Source of the DNA: an uncultured Saprospiraceae bacterium
Lineage (GTDB): Bacteria; Bacteroidota; Bacteroidia; Chitinophagales; Saprospiraceae
Direction: 5' to 3'
DNA: 33,581 nucleotides
Assembly: GCA_938015415.1 (NCBI GenBank)
Contig: CALLPK010000039.1
Coordinates: forward strand, 1-33,581
Positions 14,182-21,969 of the stretch are shown here, piece by piece. The translations under genes were made by a program, and so were the position numbers. Position 1 is the first letter of the stretch. Each line of letters starts with the position of its first letter. The notes beneath the pieces were generated by a model. That model worked only from the letters and a program-made list of their open reading frames with translations, did not search any database and was not told the DNA's origin.

Positions 14182-16305
14182 CACCTCCTTCATCGACAAC
14201 TGCACCCGCTTCCGTTCCAGATCCACGCCCATTACCCGAGCCTCCACTTGTTGTCCCAGTTTTACCACGTCTGCGGGATTTTTTACAAAACGATTAGCGA
14301 GTTGAGAGATATGTACCAGTCCACTTTCCTTAATTCCGATGTCTACAAAAGCACCAAAATTGGTCACATTGTTGATTACTCCGGTAACGACCATTCCTTC
14401 TTTCAGGTCTTCAATGGTTTGGATAGATTTAGAAAACTCAATCGCTTTGGCCGCACCCCGGGGATCAAGGCCTGGTTTTTCCAGTTCGCCCATAATATCC
14501 TTCAAAGTAGGCAAGCCAACCTGGTCGGAAATATATTTTTTCAAATCAATTTTTTGTCGCAATTGGCGATCGGTCAGTAAGCCGGAAAGATCCGTGCCTA
14601 AATCCTTCGCCATTTGTTCCACCAGCTGGTACCGTTCCGGGTGTACTGCGGTATTATCCAAAGGATGTTTACCATTGCGAATTCTTAAAAAACCAGCCGC
14701 TTGTTCGTATGCTTTATCTCCCATTCGGGCCACTTTCAAAAGTTGTTTACGCTGTTTAAATTGTCCATTTTCGGAACGGTAGTCCACAATGTTTTGCGCG
14801 AGGGTAGGGCCCAGACCAGATACGTAAGTAAGCAGATGTTTACTGGCAGTATTCACATTAATACCCACCGAGTTTACACAACTCTCTACCGTTCGGTCCA
14901 AACTTTCCTTCAGCATATTTTGTTGTACATCGTGTTGATACTGACCCACGCCAATGGACTTAGGGTCAATTTTTACGAGTTCGGCCAACGGGTCCATCAA
15001 TCGTCTGCCGATCGAAACGGCCCCTCTCACCGTTACATCCTTATCCGGGAATTCTTCCCGTGCGACGGACGAGGCGGAGTAAATCGACGCGCCACTTTCA
15101 TTGACCATAAAAGCATCGACCGGACGACCATAATCTTGACCCGCAAAAAGCTGGTAAGTCTCTCGGCCCGCCGTTCCGTTACCGATTGCTAGTGCGTCAA
15201 TTTTATATTTTGTAACCAGTTTTTTAATATCGGCAACGGCCTCGTTGGTTTTAGACTGCGGTGGATGCGGATAGATGGTACCATTATAAATCAGATTTCC
15301 CTGAGCATCCAGACAAACCACTTTACAGCCTGTTCTGAATCCGGGGTCAAGCGCCAGAATACTACGTTGTCCTAGTGGAGCGGCTAGTAAAAGTTGTCGT
15401 AGATTTTCGGTAAAAACTTTAATGGCTTCTTCGTCCGCTTTGACTTTGGCAAGGTTTCTAAACTCCGTTTCAATAGAAGGGGCCAGCAATCTTTTGTAGC
15501 CGTCCTCTATGGCCATGATGACTTGTTCTCCTGCTGCGTTTTTTTGCTGAACAAATATTTTTTCTAAATGATAACGTGCATCATCCTCATCCGGACTAAT
15601 TTTTACCCGCAGAAAACCTTCTTCTTCCCCCCGGCGAATCGCTAGTAACCGGTGCGACGGGCAACGACTTAATTTTTCGGAGTATTCAAAATAATCCTGG
15701 TATTTAGCGGCCTCTTTTTCTTTGCCACGGACCAGCTTGGCGGCAATAAATGCATCTTCTTTAAAGCTTCTCCGGACACTGTTTCGGGCCTCCTCATTTT
15801 CGTTGACTTGTTCGGCGATGATATCACGAGCACCTTTGAGCGCATCCTCTACGGTAGTGACTTTATCAGAAAGTAGTTGCGTAGCAAATTCGTTGATATT
15901 GAAATTCTCTTGTAGCAGTAGTTTTTCGGCGAGTGGCTCCAGACCGTTTTCGCGGGCGATGGAAGCGCGGGTTTTACGTTTGCGTTTATAAGGTAAATAT
16001 AAATCTTCCAGCTCGTTAAGCTCGTGGGCATTTTTTATTTTTTTGAGTAATTCGGGCGTCATTTTACCCTGCTCTTCGATAGAAGCAATAATAGTCTCCC
16101 GGCGTTTGTCCAGGTCTCTTAATTTTTGTAATTGCTCCTGAATGGTCGCAATTTGTACTTCGTCGAGGGAGCCGGTTACTTCTTTTCGGTAACGGGAGAT
16201 AAAGGGAATGGTCGCGCCTTCTTCCAGGAGCTTTATGGTATTCGCAATCTTGGTTGTGGGCAAGCCGGTTGCCTTGGTAATTAGGTCGATATAAGTGTTG
16301 AGCAT
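14179..16305 (-). CDS. tex: Tex-family RNA-binding transcription accessory protein
   Basis: This 708-residue cytoplasmic protein matches Tex/YhgF along its whole length. The N-terminal helical domain shows ATTIPFISRYRKEVTGSLDE-like sequence (from about residue 31). The YqgF-like nuclease fold has SILALDPGFRTGCKVV near 318. Helix-hairpin-helix motifs include LTYVSGLGPTLAQNIVDY near 493. The C-terminal S1 RNA-binding domain (about 638-708) has GAFVDIGIKESGLVHISQL. The length is usual for the family. It is the first gene of the minus-strand group that continues to the lipoprotein, and a -7-like element lies 33 bp upstream. Confidence 0.96.
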   Translation of the reverse strand: MLNTYIDLITKATGLPTTKIANTIKLLEEGATIPFISRYRKEVTGSLDEVQIATIQEQLQKLRDLDKRRETIIASIEEQGKMTPELLKKIKNAHELNELEDLYLPYKRKRKTRASIARENGLEPLAEKLLLQENFNINEFATQLLSDKVTTVEDALKGARDIIAEQVNENEEARNSVRRSFKEDAFIAAKLVRGKEKEAAKYQDYFEYSEKLSRCPSHRLLAIRRGEEEGFLRVKISPDEDDARYHLEKIFVQQKNAAGEQVIMAIEDGYKRLLAPSIETEFRNLAKVKADEEAIKVFTENLRQLLLAAPLGQRSILALDPGFRTGCKVVCLDAQGNLIYNGTIYPHPPQSKTNEAVADIKKLVTKYKIDALAIGNGTAGRETYQLFAGQDYGRPVDAFMVNESGASIYSASSVAREEFPDKDVTVRGAVSIGRRLMDPLAELVKIDPKSIGVGQYQHDVQQNMLKESLDRTVESCVNSVGINVNTASKHLLTYVSGLGPTLAQNIVDYRSENGQFKQRKQLLKVARMGDKAYEQAAGFLRIRNGKHPLDNTAVHPERYQLVEQMAKDLGTDLSGLLTDRQLRQKIDLKKYISDQVGLPTLKDIMGELEKPGLDPRGAAKAIEFSKSIQTIEDLKEGMVVTGVINNVTNFGAFVDIGIKESGLVHISQLANRFVKNPADVVKLGQQVEARVMGVDLERKRVQLSMKEV

Positions 16306-16735
16306 AGTTTTTTATAGTATGAATTAAATAACTTCAACAAATATACTTGCTTGCAGCCGTTTAGGAGGGAAAAAGAGCAGAAGATTTTTATAAAAAAAAC
16401 AGGATTAGGGACAGGCTACTATTTCAGCAACTAACTTTGAAATTTAACAAGAAAAAATAGAAATACGTTTTTTAGAGACGGTCCCGTAAAGGAGGCTGGG
16501 CTTCCGGGGGTGTTCAAGTAACTACGTCTAATCAATTTGATTAATTTCCATAATGAAATATTGTCTCTATAAGAAATTGTTAATCAGTTAATTGGTTTAT
16601 CCTCCCGGGGCAGTTTCTTCTTACGCAATGTTAATACAACAAAAAACACAGATTATTGAACGGTCCCCAACACCTCAACGATTCAACAAGCAAAGCGTTT
16701 CAACAAGTAAACAAATAAACAATCCATTCACACAT
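16306..16735. other. Intergenic stretch, no gene seen
   Basis: About 430 bp separate tex from the 2TM gene. Apart from the candidate tex -7 box, it is A+T-rich sequence with one short G+C-rich patch (16485-16520, GGAGGCTGGGCTTCCGGGGG). I see no conserved ORF, RNA or clear terminator. Confidence 0.6.
16338..16345 (-). promoter_or_regulatory. Candidate tex -7 promoter element
   Basis: Read on the minus strand this is TATATTTG, an exact TAnnTTTG match 33 bp before the tex ATG. No clear TTG was found at the expected upstream spacing, so support is partial. Confidence 0.4.
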
Positions 16736-17101
16736 CTACACAAACTCCTGATCATCTCCCCATTCACTTCTCAGCTTTTTAAATTCTTTCAGCTCCAACT
16801 CTTCGTCCAGCTCCGGTCTTTCCGGGAATCCTTCCAGTTTATCCAGCTCTTTTTCGATTTCCCGGTCTTCCCATTCTGGAGACATCACCCCTTTGGTAAA
16901 TGGAAATCCAAATGTGTTGAAATAATGAATAGACAATCCAATTCCCCAACCGGCAGCAGGAAATAAAAACCAGGGGTCAGAATCACCCGTCAGAATATTG
17001 ATGACCATTAAAAAACCGATTACCGCGATGTAGGCAGCCAGGTGCTGATAAAAAGCTTTTTTCTTTCTGACGATCTTTTTAGCACGTTGATAATTATCCA
17101 T
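16736..17101 (-). CDS. 2TM-domain membrane protein
   Basis: This 121-residue protein has a basic N-terminus (YQRAKKIVRKKKAFYQH), two membrane helices (about 22-40 and 46-63) separated by a short loop with DPWF, and an acidic C-terminal tail with EWEDREIEKELDKLE. This pattern matches the 2TM domain family found widely in Bacteroidota, often at the N-terminus of LytTR regulators or as small stand-alone proteins. It lies downstream of another small membrane protein gene (120-bp gap) on the same strand. The function is unknown. Confidence 0.8.
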   Translation of the reverse strand: MDNYQRAKKIVRKKKAFYQHLAAYIAVIGFLMVINILTGDSDPWFLFPAAGWGIGLSIHYFNTFGFPFTKGVMSPEWEDREIEKELDKLEGFPERPELDEELELKEFKKLRSEWGDDQEFV

Positions 17102-17221
17102 TTGATTACGTTTTTATACCTAAATAATTTTTTTATTTAAAAAGGATTAACACTGACTTTATGGTAGGTACTCCATTCAATGACAATCAACAACCTTATT
17201 TGTTGTGTATTTTTTTCAATA

Positions 17222-17563
17222 CTAAAATATTTTCCTGAAATATCCTCCCGTCATACTTCCCAATCCGCCCAGGAGGCCACCAACCAATCCCGTAATAAAC
17301 ATCAAAGCCACGCCGCCGACGCCCCCAAATAATTCCCCCATCCGATCGGCAATAATAAAGCTACCATGATGAAAACTCCAGCCAGCACTTAAACCCCAGA
17401 GCAGAAAAATAGCGACTAATCCACAGAGAAAACTTTTCCAGCCGTTCATATTGAGGATTGCTCCGGCGATAAAACTAATTAGCACGGCACTCCACCAGGG
17501 TAAAATTTGCGCCGCTAAAAATCCAGCGCCGATCATTCCGATCATTCCTAAAATAAATTTCAT
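17222..17563 (-). CDS. Small glycine-rich membrane protein, 113 aa
   Basis: I do not recognise a named family. About four hydrophobic segments can be seen: 1-20, 24-40, 46-62 and 80-105. The last is very rich in glycine (GLVGGLLGGLGSMTGGYF). There is no cleavable signal peptide; the first helix starts at the N-terminus. The gene lies upstream of the 2TM gene on the same strand and may share its transcript. An inner-membrane location is likely. Confidence 0.7.
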   Translation of the reverse strand: MKFILGMIGMIGAGFLAAQILPWWSAVLISFIAGAILNMNGWKSFLCGLVAIFLLWGLSAGWSFHHGSFIIADRMGELFGGVGGVALMFITGLVGGLLGGLGSMTGGYFRKIF

Positions 17564-17791
17564 AAAAAAATATTATTAGTAGCTGTTTTGTGAATGTTTT
17601 CAAATTAAACAGCTTCTCAATGTAAAATACAACTTCAATTTTCTCTTCAACGTAAATTAATTCAATGAAGCTTAATTTTAAAAAAGCTTTATTAAGAAAG
17701 TTTGATTATTGAATAAACATAACTTTTATCTTTACCGCTTTCTTCATTGAAATTGTTATTGAGTTTGCTATTGATTTTTTAAATTTCTCCT

Positions 17792-20179
17792 CTATTGTCG
17801 ATCCATTAATTCTAATTCATAATATTTACCATCTGCCCAATCTTCCAGCATGTTATCGTAATTGCCGCTACCCGGATTGCCAGACTGCCCACCGGGGTAA
17901 ATGCCGTACGCCTTGGGCTTTCCCGGACCGAAGGCAACAATCATTCGCCAGGAAGGGCCCCAGGTGGCACCAATCGCATTGAGTGTTTTGGGATCCCCTT
18001 CTACTGTTAGATCAGTTCTTGAAAAAGCCGGAATAAAACCTATATGATTAATGCTTAATTTTTTATAATTAGACCATTCCAGCGTATTTCCATCTCCTTC
18101 CCAAGTAGCTATTTTTTTGGCCATTTCGGTGAAAGTCATTTTCGCAATATCTTTTGCGGTTTCTTTTTTATCGGTTGTTTCTTGTAAATCAAAAAAGTTG
18201 TGGTTTGGTGCCTCATTGAGTAAGGCAATCGTTCGGCGGTTGCGAGGAAAAGACATCTCATGATCTTTAGCCAGTGCATAGATTTCGTCCCAGGTTTTTT
18301 TATAAAAATTGTCAAACCAGGTATTAAATAAGATCGGTCCGCTAGCTTTGCGTTCGTACTGGTAATTCCAGGTTGCTAATAAATTAAAATATTTTTTTTC
18401 CGATTGGTTTAACTCCGCTTGGTCCAGTAGTGCTAATAAAGCCGGCAATGCTTCCGTTGGTTTTAGTCCATAAACATCCGTTTGTAAAGCCTTCATATCC
18501 GCTACGGTAATCTGTTCCATCGTATCCAGTTTACGATTAAGCGTGCGACCCCGGTATGCTTCAAATCCGCCGTGCATGGACAGATACGGATACGGATAAT
18601 TAGCATTGGTAGAGCGTTGATTGGCCGAAGAAACAAATCCTCGGACCGGGTTTTTTACGTGTGGCAATTGATCCATCGGGATAAATCCTCTCCAGTCAGC
18701 TGTCGTAGATTCTCCGGACTGAACGGTCATTCCTTGCTCCAACGTACGAATGGGGAGTTGTCCCTGCACCGTAATGCTAATGTCACCTTCCTTATTTGCG
18801 TAGACAATATTTTGAGCGGGGGAAGCGAAATTAGTAATGGCCTTTCGATAATCCGTGTAATTACTATTATTGTTTAATCCATGAAAAGTTTTTAATTCAT
18901 TCCCCCCGGAATTATGGGCCACCCAACGCATCGCTAAATCCTGATCTAGCTTTCCAGGGTGCTGATGAACTACAGGCCCCCACTGCGTATAGCGTACCGT
19001 ATCATAAACGGTTCCTTGACCTTTTACTTCGTAGGCTTCTATTTTAAGTTCTGCGGATTTTTCCTGACCATCCACTAAATATTTTTCTTTATTGGCGTCG
19101 GTCCATTTTATCTTATACCAATCGACCACATCGTGTCCTACGTTGGTAACGCCCCAGGCGGAGGTTTCGTTAAAGCCAATCACAATCCCCGGAACGCCCG
19201 GCAGGCAAACGCCGTATACATTTGAGGTAGGCGTATTAATTTGCAGTTCAAACCAAATAGAAGGTAACGTCAGGCCAAGATGTGGATCATTACATAAAAT
19301 AGGGTAGCCCGAGGCAGTTTTGCTACCCGAGATTGCCCAGTTATTACTGCCTAGCTGCGGTGGTGGTTTGCTATAAACTTTATGCTCAATCAGGCCAATA
19401 GATGGGGGAGAGGTTTCGGATAAACCAATTGGTGTAAAATCAAAAACGACGTCATTTGGAATAATCGGTGATTCGTTAGGGTATAATTGTGGGTATAAAT
19501 CTGCGGTGATGGAGTCTCCCAGCAATTTCCTGACATTGGTCATCTCAATATCTTCATTGGCCCGGGAGAGCATCTCGGCCATCGCTTTATTAAAAAGTGC
19601 AGTTTTTAGAGGCGTCCAGTGTTCTGGTTTATAATTTAATAATTTAAATTCAATGGGATAATCTGCGGGTCGGAGTTGATCAATAAAAGCATTTACGCCG
19701 TTGGTATAGGCTTCCACAAAACTAAATTCGGGTGCCTTTTTCCAATTGTTGACGGCATTTTCAGCAGCGAAAACCATCCCTCGTCTTCTCTGTAATTGGT
19801 CTCTTTCAAGTGTTTTGGTACCCATAATCTCGCTAAGTCTCCCACTGGAGGAGCGGGTAGAAATATCCATTTGCCAGAGTCGATGTTGTGCCAAAAGATA
19901 CCCCTGTGCAAAAAAGGCGTCCTGGGTAGTTTCCGCAAAGATATGGGGAACCCGACGTTGGTCAAAAATTATTTTCACCTTTCCAGTTAGTCCAGGATGC
20001 TCCAAATAGACCGTTTCTTGTTTCTTAATCTCTTGTTCTCCATTTTGCCAGAATCCGGTAAACGGATTCAGGACTTTCCCTAAAGGTGGAATTTGCGTTC
20101 CGGGGATAGGGTTGTTTAACAATAATGTAAAAAAAAGGCAGATCAGAGCACTGAGGCCAAACTTTAGAATTGATTTCAT
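17792..20179 (-). CDS. Penicillin acylase family protein (Ntn hydrolase)
   Basis: This 795-residue secreted or membrane-anchored hydrolase begins at the ATG 20179-20177; a TTG 12 bases earlier is in frame but less likely. An N-terminal hydrophobic segment (about 8-25) exports it. The alpha part shows VKIIFDQRRVPHIFAETTQDAFFAQGYLLAQHRLWQMD split by no gap. The beta chain should begin at S278 in GSNNWAISG, the N-terminal nucleophile exposed by self-cleavage in this family. NDPHLGL and the late sequence GGQSGNPGSGNYDN are also family features. Substrates may be acylated amines such as N-acyl homoserine lactones or beta-lactams; the sequence does not decide. Its start is only 17 bp from the start of a divergent lipoprotein gene. 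Confidence 0.93.
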   Translation of the reverse strand: MKSILKFGLSALICLFFTLLLNNPIPGTQIPPLGKVLNPFTGFWQNGEQEIKKQETVYLEHPGLTGKVKIIFDQRRVPHIFAETTQDAFFAQGYLLAQHRLWQMDISTRSSSGRLSEIMGTKTLERDQLQRRRGMVFAAENAVNNWKKAPEFSFVEAYTNGVNAFIDQLRPADYPIEFKLLNYKPEHWTPLKTALFNKAMAEMLSRANEDIEMTNVRKLLGDSITADLYPQLYPNESPIIPNDVVFDFTPIGLSETSPPSIGLIEHKVYSKPPPQLGSNNWAISGSKTASGYPILCNDPHLGLTLPSIWFELQINTPTSNVYGVCLPGVPGIVIGFNETSAWGVTNVGHDVVDWYKIKWTDANKEKYLVDGQEKSAELKIEAYEVKGQGTVYDTVRYTQWGPVVHQHPGKLDQDLAMRWVAHNSGGNELKTFHGLNNNSNYTDYRKAITNFASPAQNIVYANKEGDISITVQGQLPIRTLEQGMTVQSGESTTADWRGFIPMDQLPHVKNPVRGFVSSANQRSTNANYPYPYLSMHGGFEAYRGRTLNRKLDTMEQITVADMKALQTDVYGLKPTEALPALLALLDQAELNQSEKKYFNLLATWNYQYERKASGPILFNTWFDNFYKKTWDEIYALAKDHEMSFPRNRRTIALLNEAPNHNFFDLQETTDKKETAKDIAKMTFTEMAKKIATWEGDGNTLEWSNYKKLSINHIGFIPAFSRTDLTVEGDPKTLNAIGATWGPSWRMIVAFGPGKPKAYGIYPGGQSGNPGSGNYDNMLEDWADGKYYELELMDRQ

Positions 20180-20196
20180 GTTTTCTATCAAAATAT

Positions 20197-20775
20197 ATGA
20201 TGACCCAATATAGTGATATTACCCGATTTTTCGCCATTTTTATTTTGCTAATACTAATCGGCTGCGAGTCCGGATCGGTAGAGCGGCAACAGAACGGAGA
20301 TGTGCGTTTTAAAACGACGGCTCCATCTTTGATTTATTTTAAAAATATCAAAAGCCTTAAGTACCAAATTAATCGAGATCCCCAAAGTCAAATGGACTTC
20401 TACCGACCCAAGGCTTTTATGAAAGCCACCAACCTGCCAATTATTTATCCTGTCATTGTCCAAAATTGGCTGGAAGACGAATCCTATCTGGTTTTTGAAA
20501 AGAAAAATATAGCAGATTCAGCTAAAATACTGGTGAAAGGCAAGAATGGAAATAGCATCGAACTAAACTGGCCGAGTGAAGATTATGTGGAACAATTAGC
20601 GTTTATCCGAAAATTGGAAGGTCTTTTAAAGTCAAATCAAAATATCGAGATTAAAGTAGCAGAGGGAGAAGTAAAATCGCTTGATTATAGTATTCCGGAG
20701 CGAACAAGTTTTCTAATCGTTATTCAAGATTTTCTTAATTTGACAGAAACGGCGAGTAGTAGGGCGAAAAAGTGA
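20197..20775 (+). CDS. Small lipoprotein of unknown function
   Basis: The product has 192 residues if started at the ATG 20197 (a second ATG follows at once at 20200). It has a lipoprotein signal with hydrophobic residues 11-21 and lipobox LIGC (C23). The mature part is polar, with no motif I recognise. An upstream in-frame TTG at 20170 would overlap the acylase gene and put ten polar residues before the signal, so I reject it. The gene is divergent from the acylase with 17 bp between ATGs, so its promoter must lie inside the acylase coding region. A hairpin terminator candidate lies 206 bp downstream. Confidence 0.75.
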   Translation: MMTQYSDITRFFAIFILLILIGCESGSVERQQNGDVRFKTTAPSLIYFKNIKSLKYQINRDPQSQMDFYRPKAFMKATNLPIIYPVIVQNWLEDESYLVFEKKNIADSAKILVKGKNGNSIELNWPSEDYVEQLAFIRKLEGLLKSNQNIEIKVAEGEVKSLDYSIPERTSFLIVIQDFLNLTETASSRAKK

Positions 20776-20980
20776 CATTATTTTGAGGCTTTTAACGTTT
20801 AATAACGTCACAAAAACAGTGTTTTATATAGGTATTTTATACAATAAAGATTATTGTTATAGGTCATTATATATGTCACATTTTTTTGGCAAAACGCTTT
20901 TGAATTTCATACAAAGGCCTTATAATTGCTTTACTAAAATTATTTAAAAGTAGTTTTTGTGTTTATTTGTTTGGGTTAGG
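20776..20980. other. Intergenic stretch before a terminator, no gene seen
   Basis: About 205 A+T-rich bases lie between the lipoprotein stop and the next hairpin. There is a small palindromic site ACGTTTAATAACGT (20802-20815) and an unsupported 24-codon ORF at 20873. It could be a long 3' untranslated region or a small RNA body ending at 21016. Confidence 0.4.
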
Positions 20981-21018
20981 AATCCTTGTTTTTTTAGAAA
21001 AACAAGGATTTTCTTTTT
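20981..21018 (+). terminator. Intrinsic terminator, plus strand
   Basis: AATCCTTGTTTTT (20981-20993) pairs perfectly with 20998-21010 (13 bp, 4-nt loop TTAG), followed by a T-rich tail. It would end transcripts from the lipoprotein gene or from an RNA starting in the 205-bp gap. Confidence 0.75.
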
Positions 21019-21048
21019 TTGGAATATAAAATTGGTCAAAAACAACTA

Positions 21049-21089
21049 AAAAGCCCCTTGATTATAGCAAATAATCAAGGGGCTTTTCT
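21049..21089. terminator. Bidirectional terminator
   Basis: A perfect 17-bp stem (21049-21065 with 21071-21087) with a 5-nt loop AGCAA has A-runs before and T-runs after. It lies 22 bp beyond the DUF1573 stop on the minus strand and also faces plus-strand transcripts, as expected between convergent genes. Confidence 0.88.
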
Positions 21090-21110
21090 ATCTGAAAAAT
21101 TAGCCTTTCC

Positions 21111-21575
21111 TTAGTTTCCAGCTGGGCTAAAAACATTAGGCGCTTCCACTGGCAGACCATCTGGCTCTGCTGCTTTCTTCAAAACCTCACCTTTAATGGT
21201 CAGTTTTTCTTTTCCAGAAGTTGTATTCGTCGTTAAAGTAACTGACTTTACAAATTTACCAACTCGCTTAGTATCGTAACGAACGTTTATTTTAGCTTGC
21301 TCACCCGGCATAATTGGCTCCTTTGGGTATTCAGGAACGGTACATCCACAGCTACCCTTAGCGTGAGTAATCTGTAACGGCTCATTACCAGTATTGGTGA
21401 AAATAAAGCTTCTTAAAGGATCAGAATTTTGCTCAATGGTTCCATAGTCAACAGTCATTGATTCAAAAGTCATAACAGGTCCACTAACCGGTGCTTCAAC
21501 AGCCGCAGTATCCTGAGCAAAACTAATGCTGCTAATCATAGCAACCATAAATAGTAGTGTGAAAATCTTTTTCAT
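21111..21575 (-). CDS. DUF1573 secreted protein
   Basis: This 154-residue protein has a signal peptide (about 1-20, ISFA|QD) and one DUF1573 domain. The domain shows FESMTVDYGTIEQ, FIFTNTGNEPLQI and the hallmark GSCGCTVPEYPKEPI with C76 and C78, then PGEQAKINVRYDT. DUF1573 has an ASPM/Hydin-like immunoglobulin fold, is very common in Bacteroidota, and has no fixed role. The gene is transcribed alone: it has a near-perfect promoter upstream and a strong bidirectional terminator downstream. Confidence 0.93.
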   Translation of the reverse strand: MKKIFTLLFMVAMISSISFAQDTAAVEAPVSGPVMTFESMTVDYGTIEQNSDPLRSFIFTNTGNEPLQITHAKGSCGCTVPEYPKEPIMPGEQAKINVRYDTKRVGKFVKSVTLTTNTTSGKEKLTIKGEVLKKAAEPDGLPVEAPNVFSPAGN

Positions 21576-21969
21576 TATATTATATTTTATATTTGGTTCA
21601 TGAAAGAATTAAAATTGTTCTAATAGTTGAGTCATAACTGCTCTACTCACTGTATCTACAAATGTAACTTTTTACCTCGCAAATCAAAAGTATTTTTCAA
21701 TTTTTTAGTCGTTAAACTATCGTTAAAACGTCATTCACTTTGATTGGTTCACCTCTTAGACTCTCGGTAATTCAATTGGTTACATCTAGGCGGGCAAATA
21801 ACACACCACTTTAACAAGTTCTTAAGTGATTTTATCAAAATCCCGTCGAAAATTCGTATTTTGCTTCCACCAGATTATTCCAAACGTACGGAGTTAAAAA
21901 CATACACTTCAATACCTTTTACCCAATACCCCGTGCCCTTAACCATGGTGAAAGCCTACTAATTAATTA
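21576..21969. other. Divergent intergenic region
   Basis: This 394-bp gap separates the DUF1573 gene from the E1 gene on the other strand. It contains the DUF1573 promoter. For E1 I see only a partial -7 match (TATTTTG near 21859), with no confident partner box. There is no small ORF or RNA I can support. Confidence 0.5.
21659..21688 (-). promoter_or_regulatory. DUF1573 promoter
   Basis: On the minus strand TTTG (21688-21685), 18 nt, then TACATTTG (21666-21659) matches the Bacteroidota promoter without mismatch. It gives a leader of about 75 nt. Confidence 0.7.

Noticed and set aside
14248-15192. Three plus-strand ORFs of 110-163 codons
   Set aside because: They are antisense to the conserved C-terminal half of tex and have no recognisable protein features.
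20170-20196. Upstream TTG start for the small lipoprotein
   Set aside because: It would add ten residues before the lipoprotein signal and overlap the acylase start; the ATG at 20197 gives a normal signal.
20873-20947. 24-codon ORF in the gap after the lipoprotein gene
   Set aside because: No initiation signal, leader or motif; length is within what chance gives in A+T-rich DNA.
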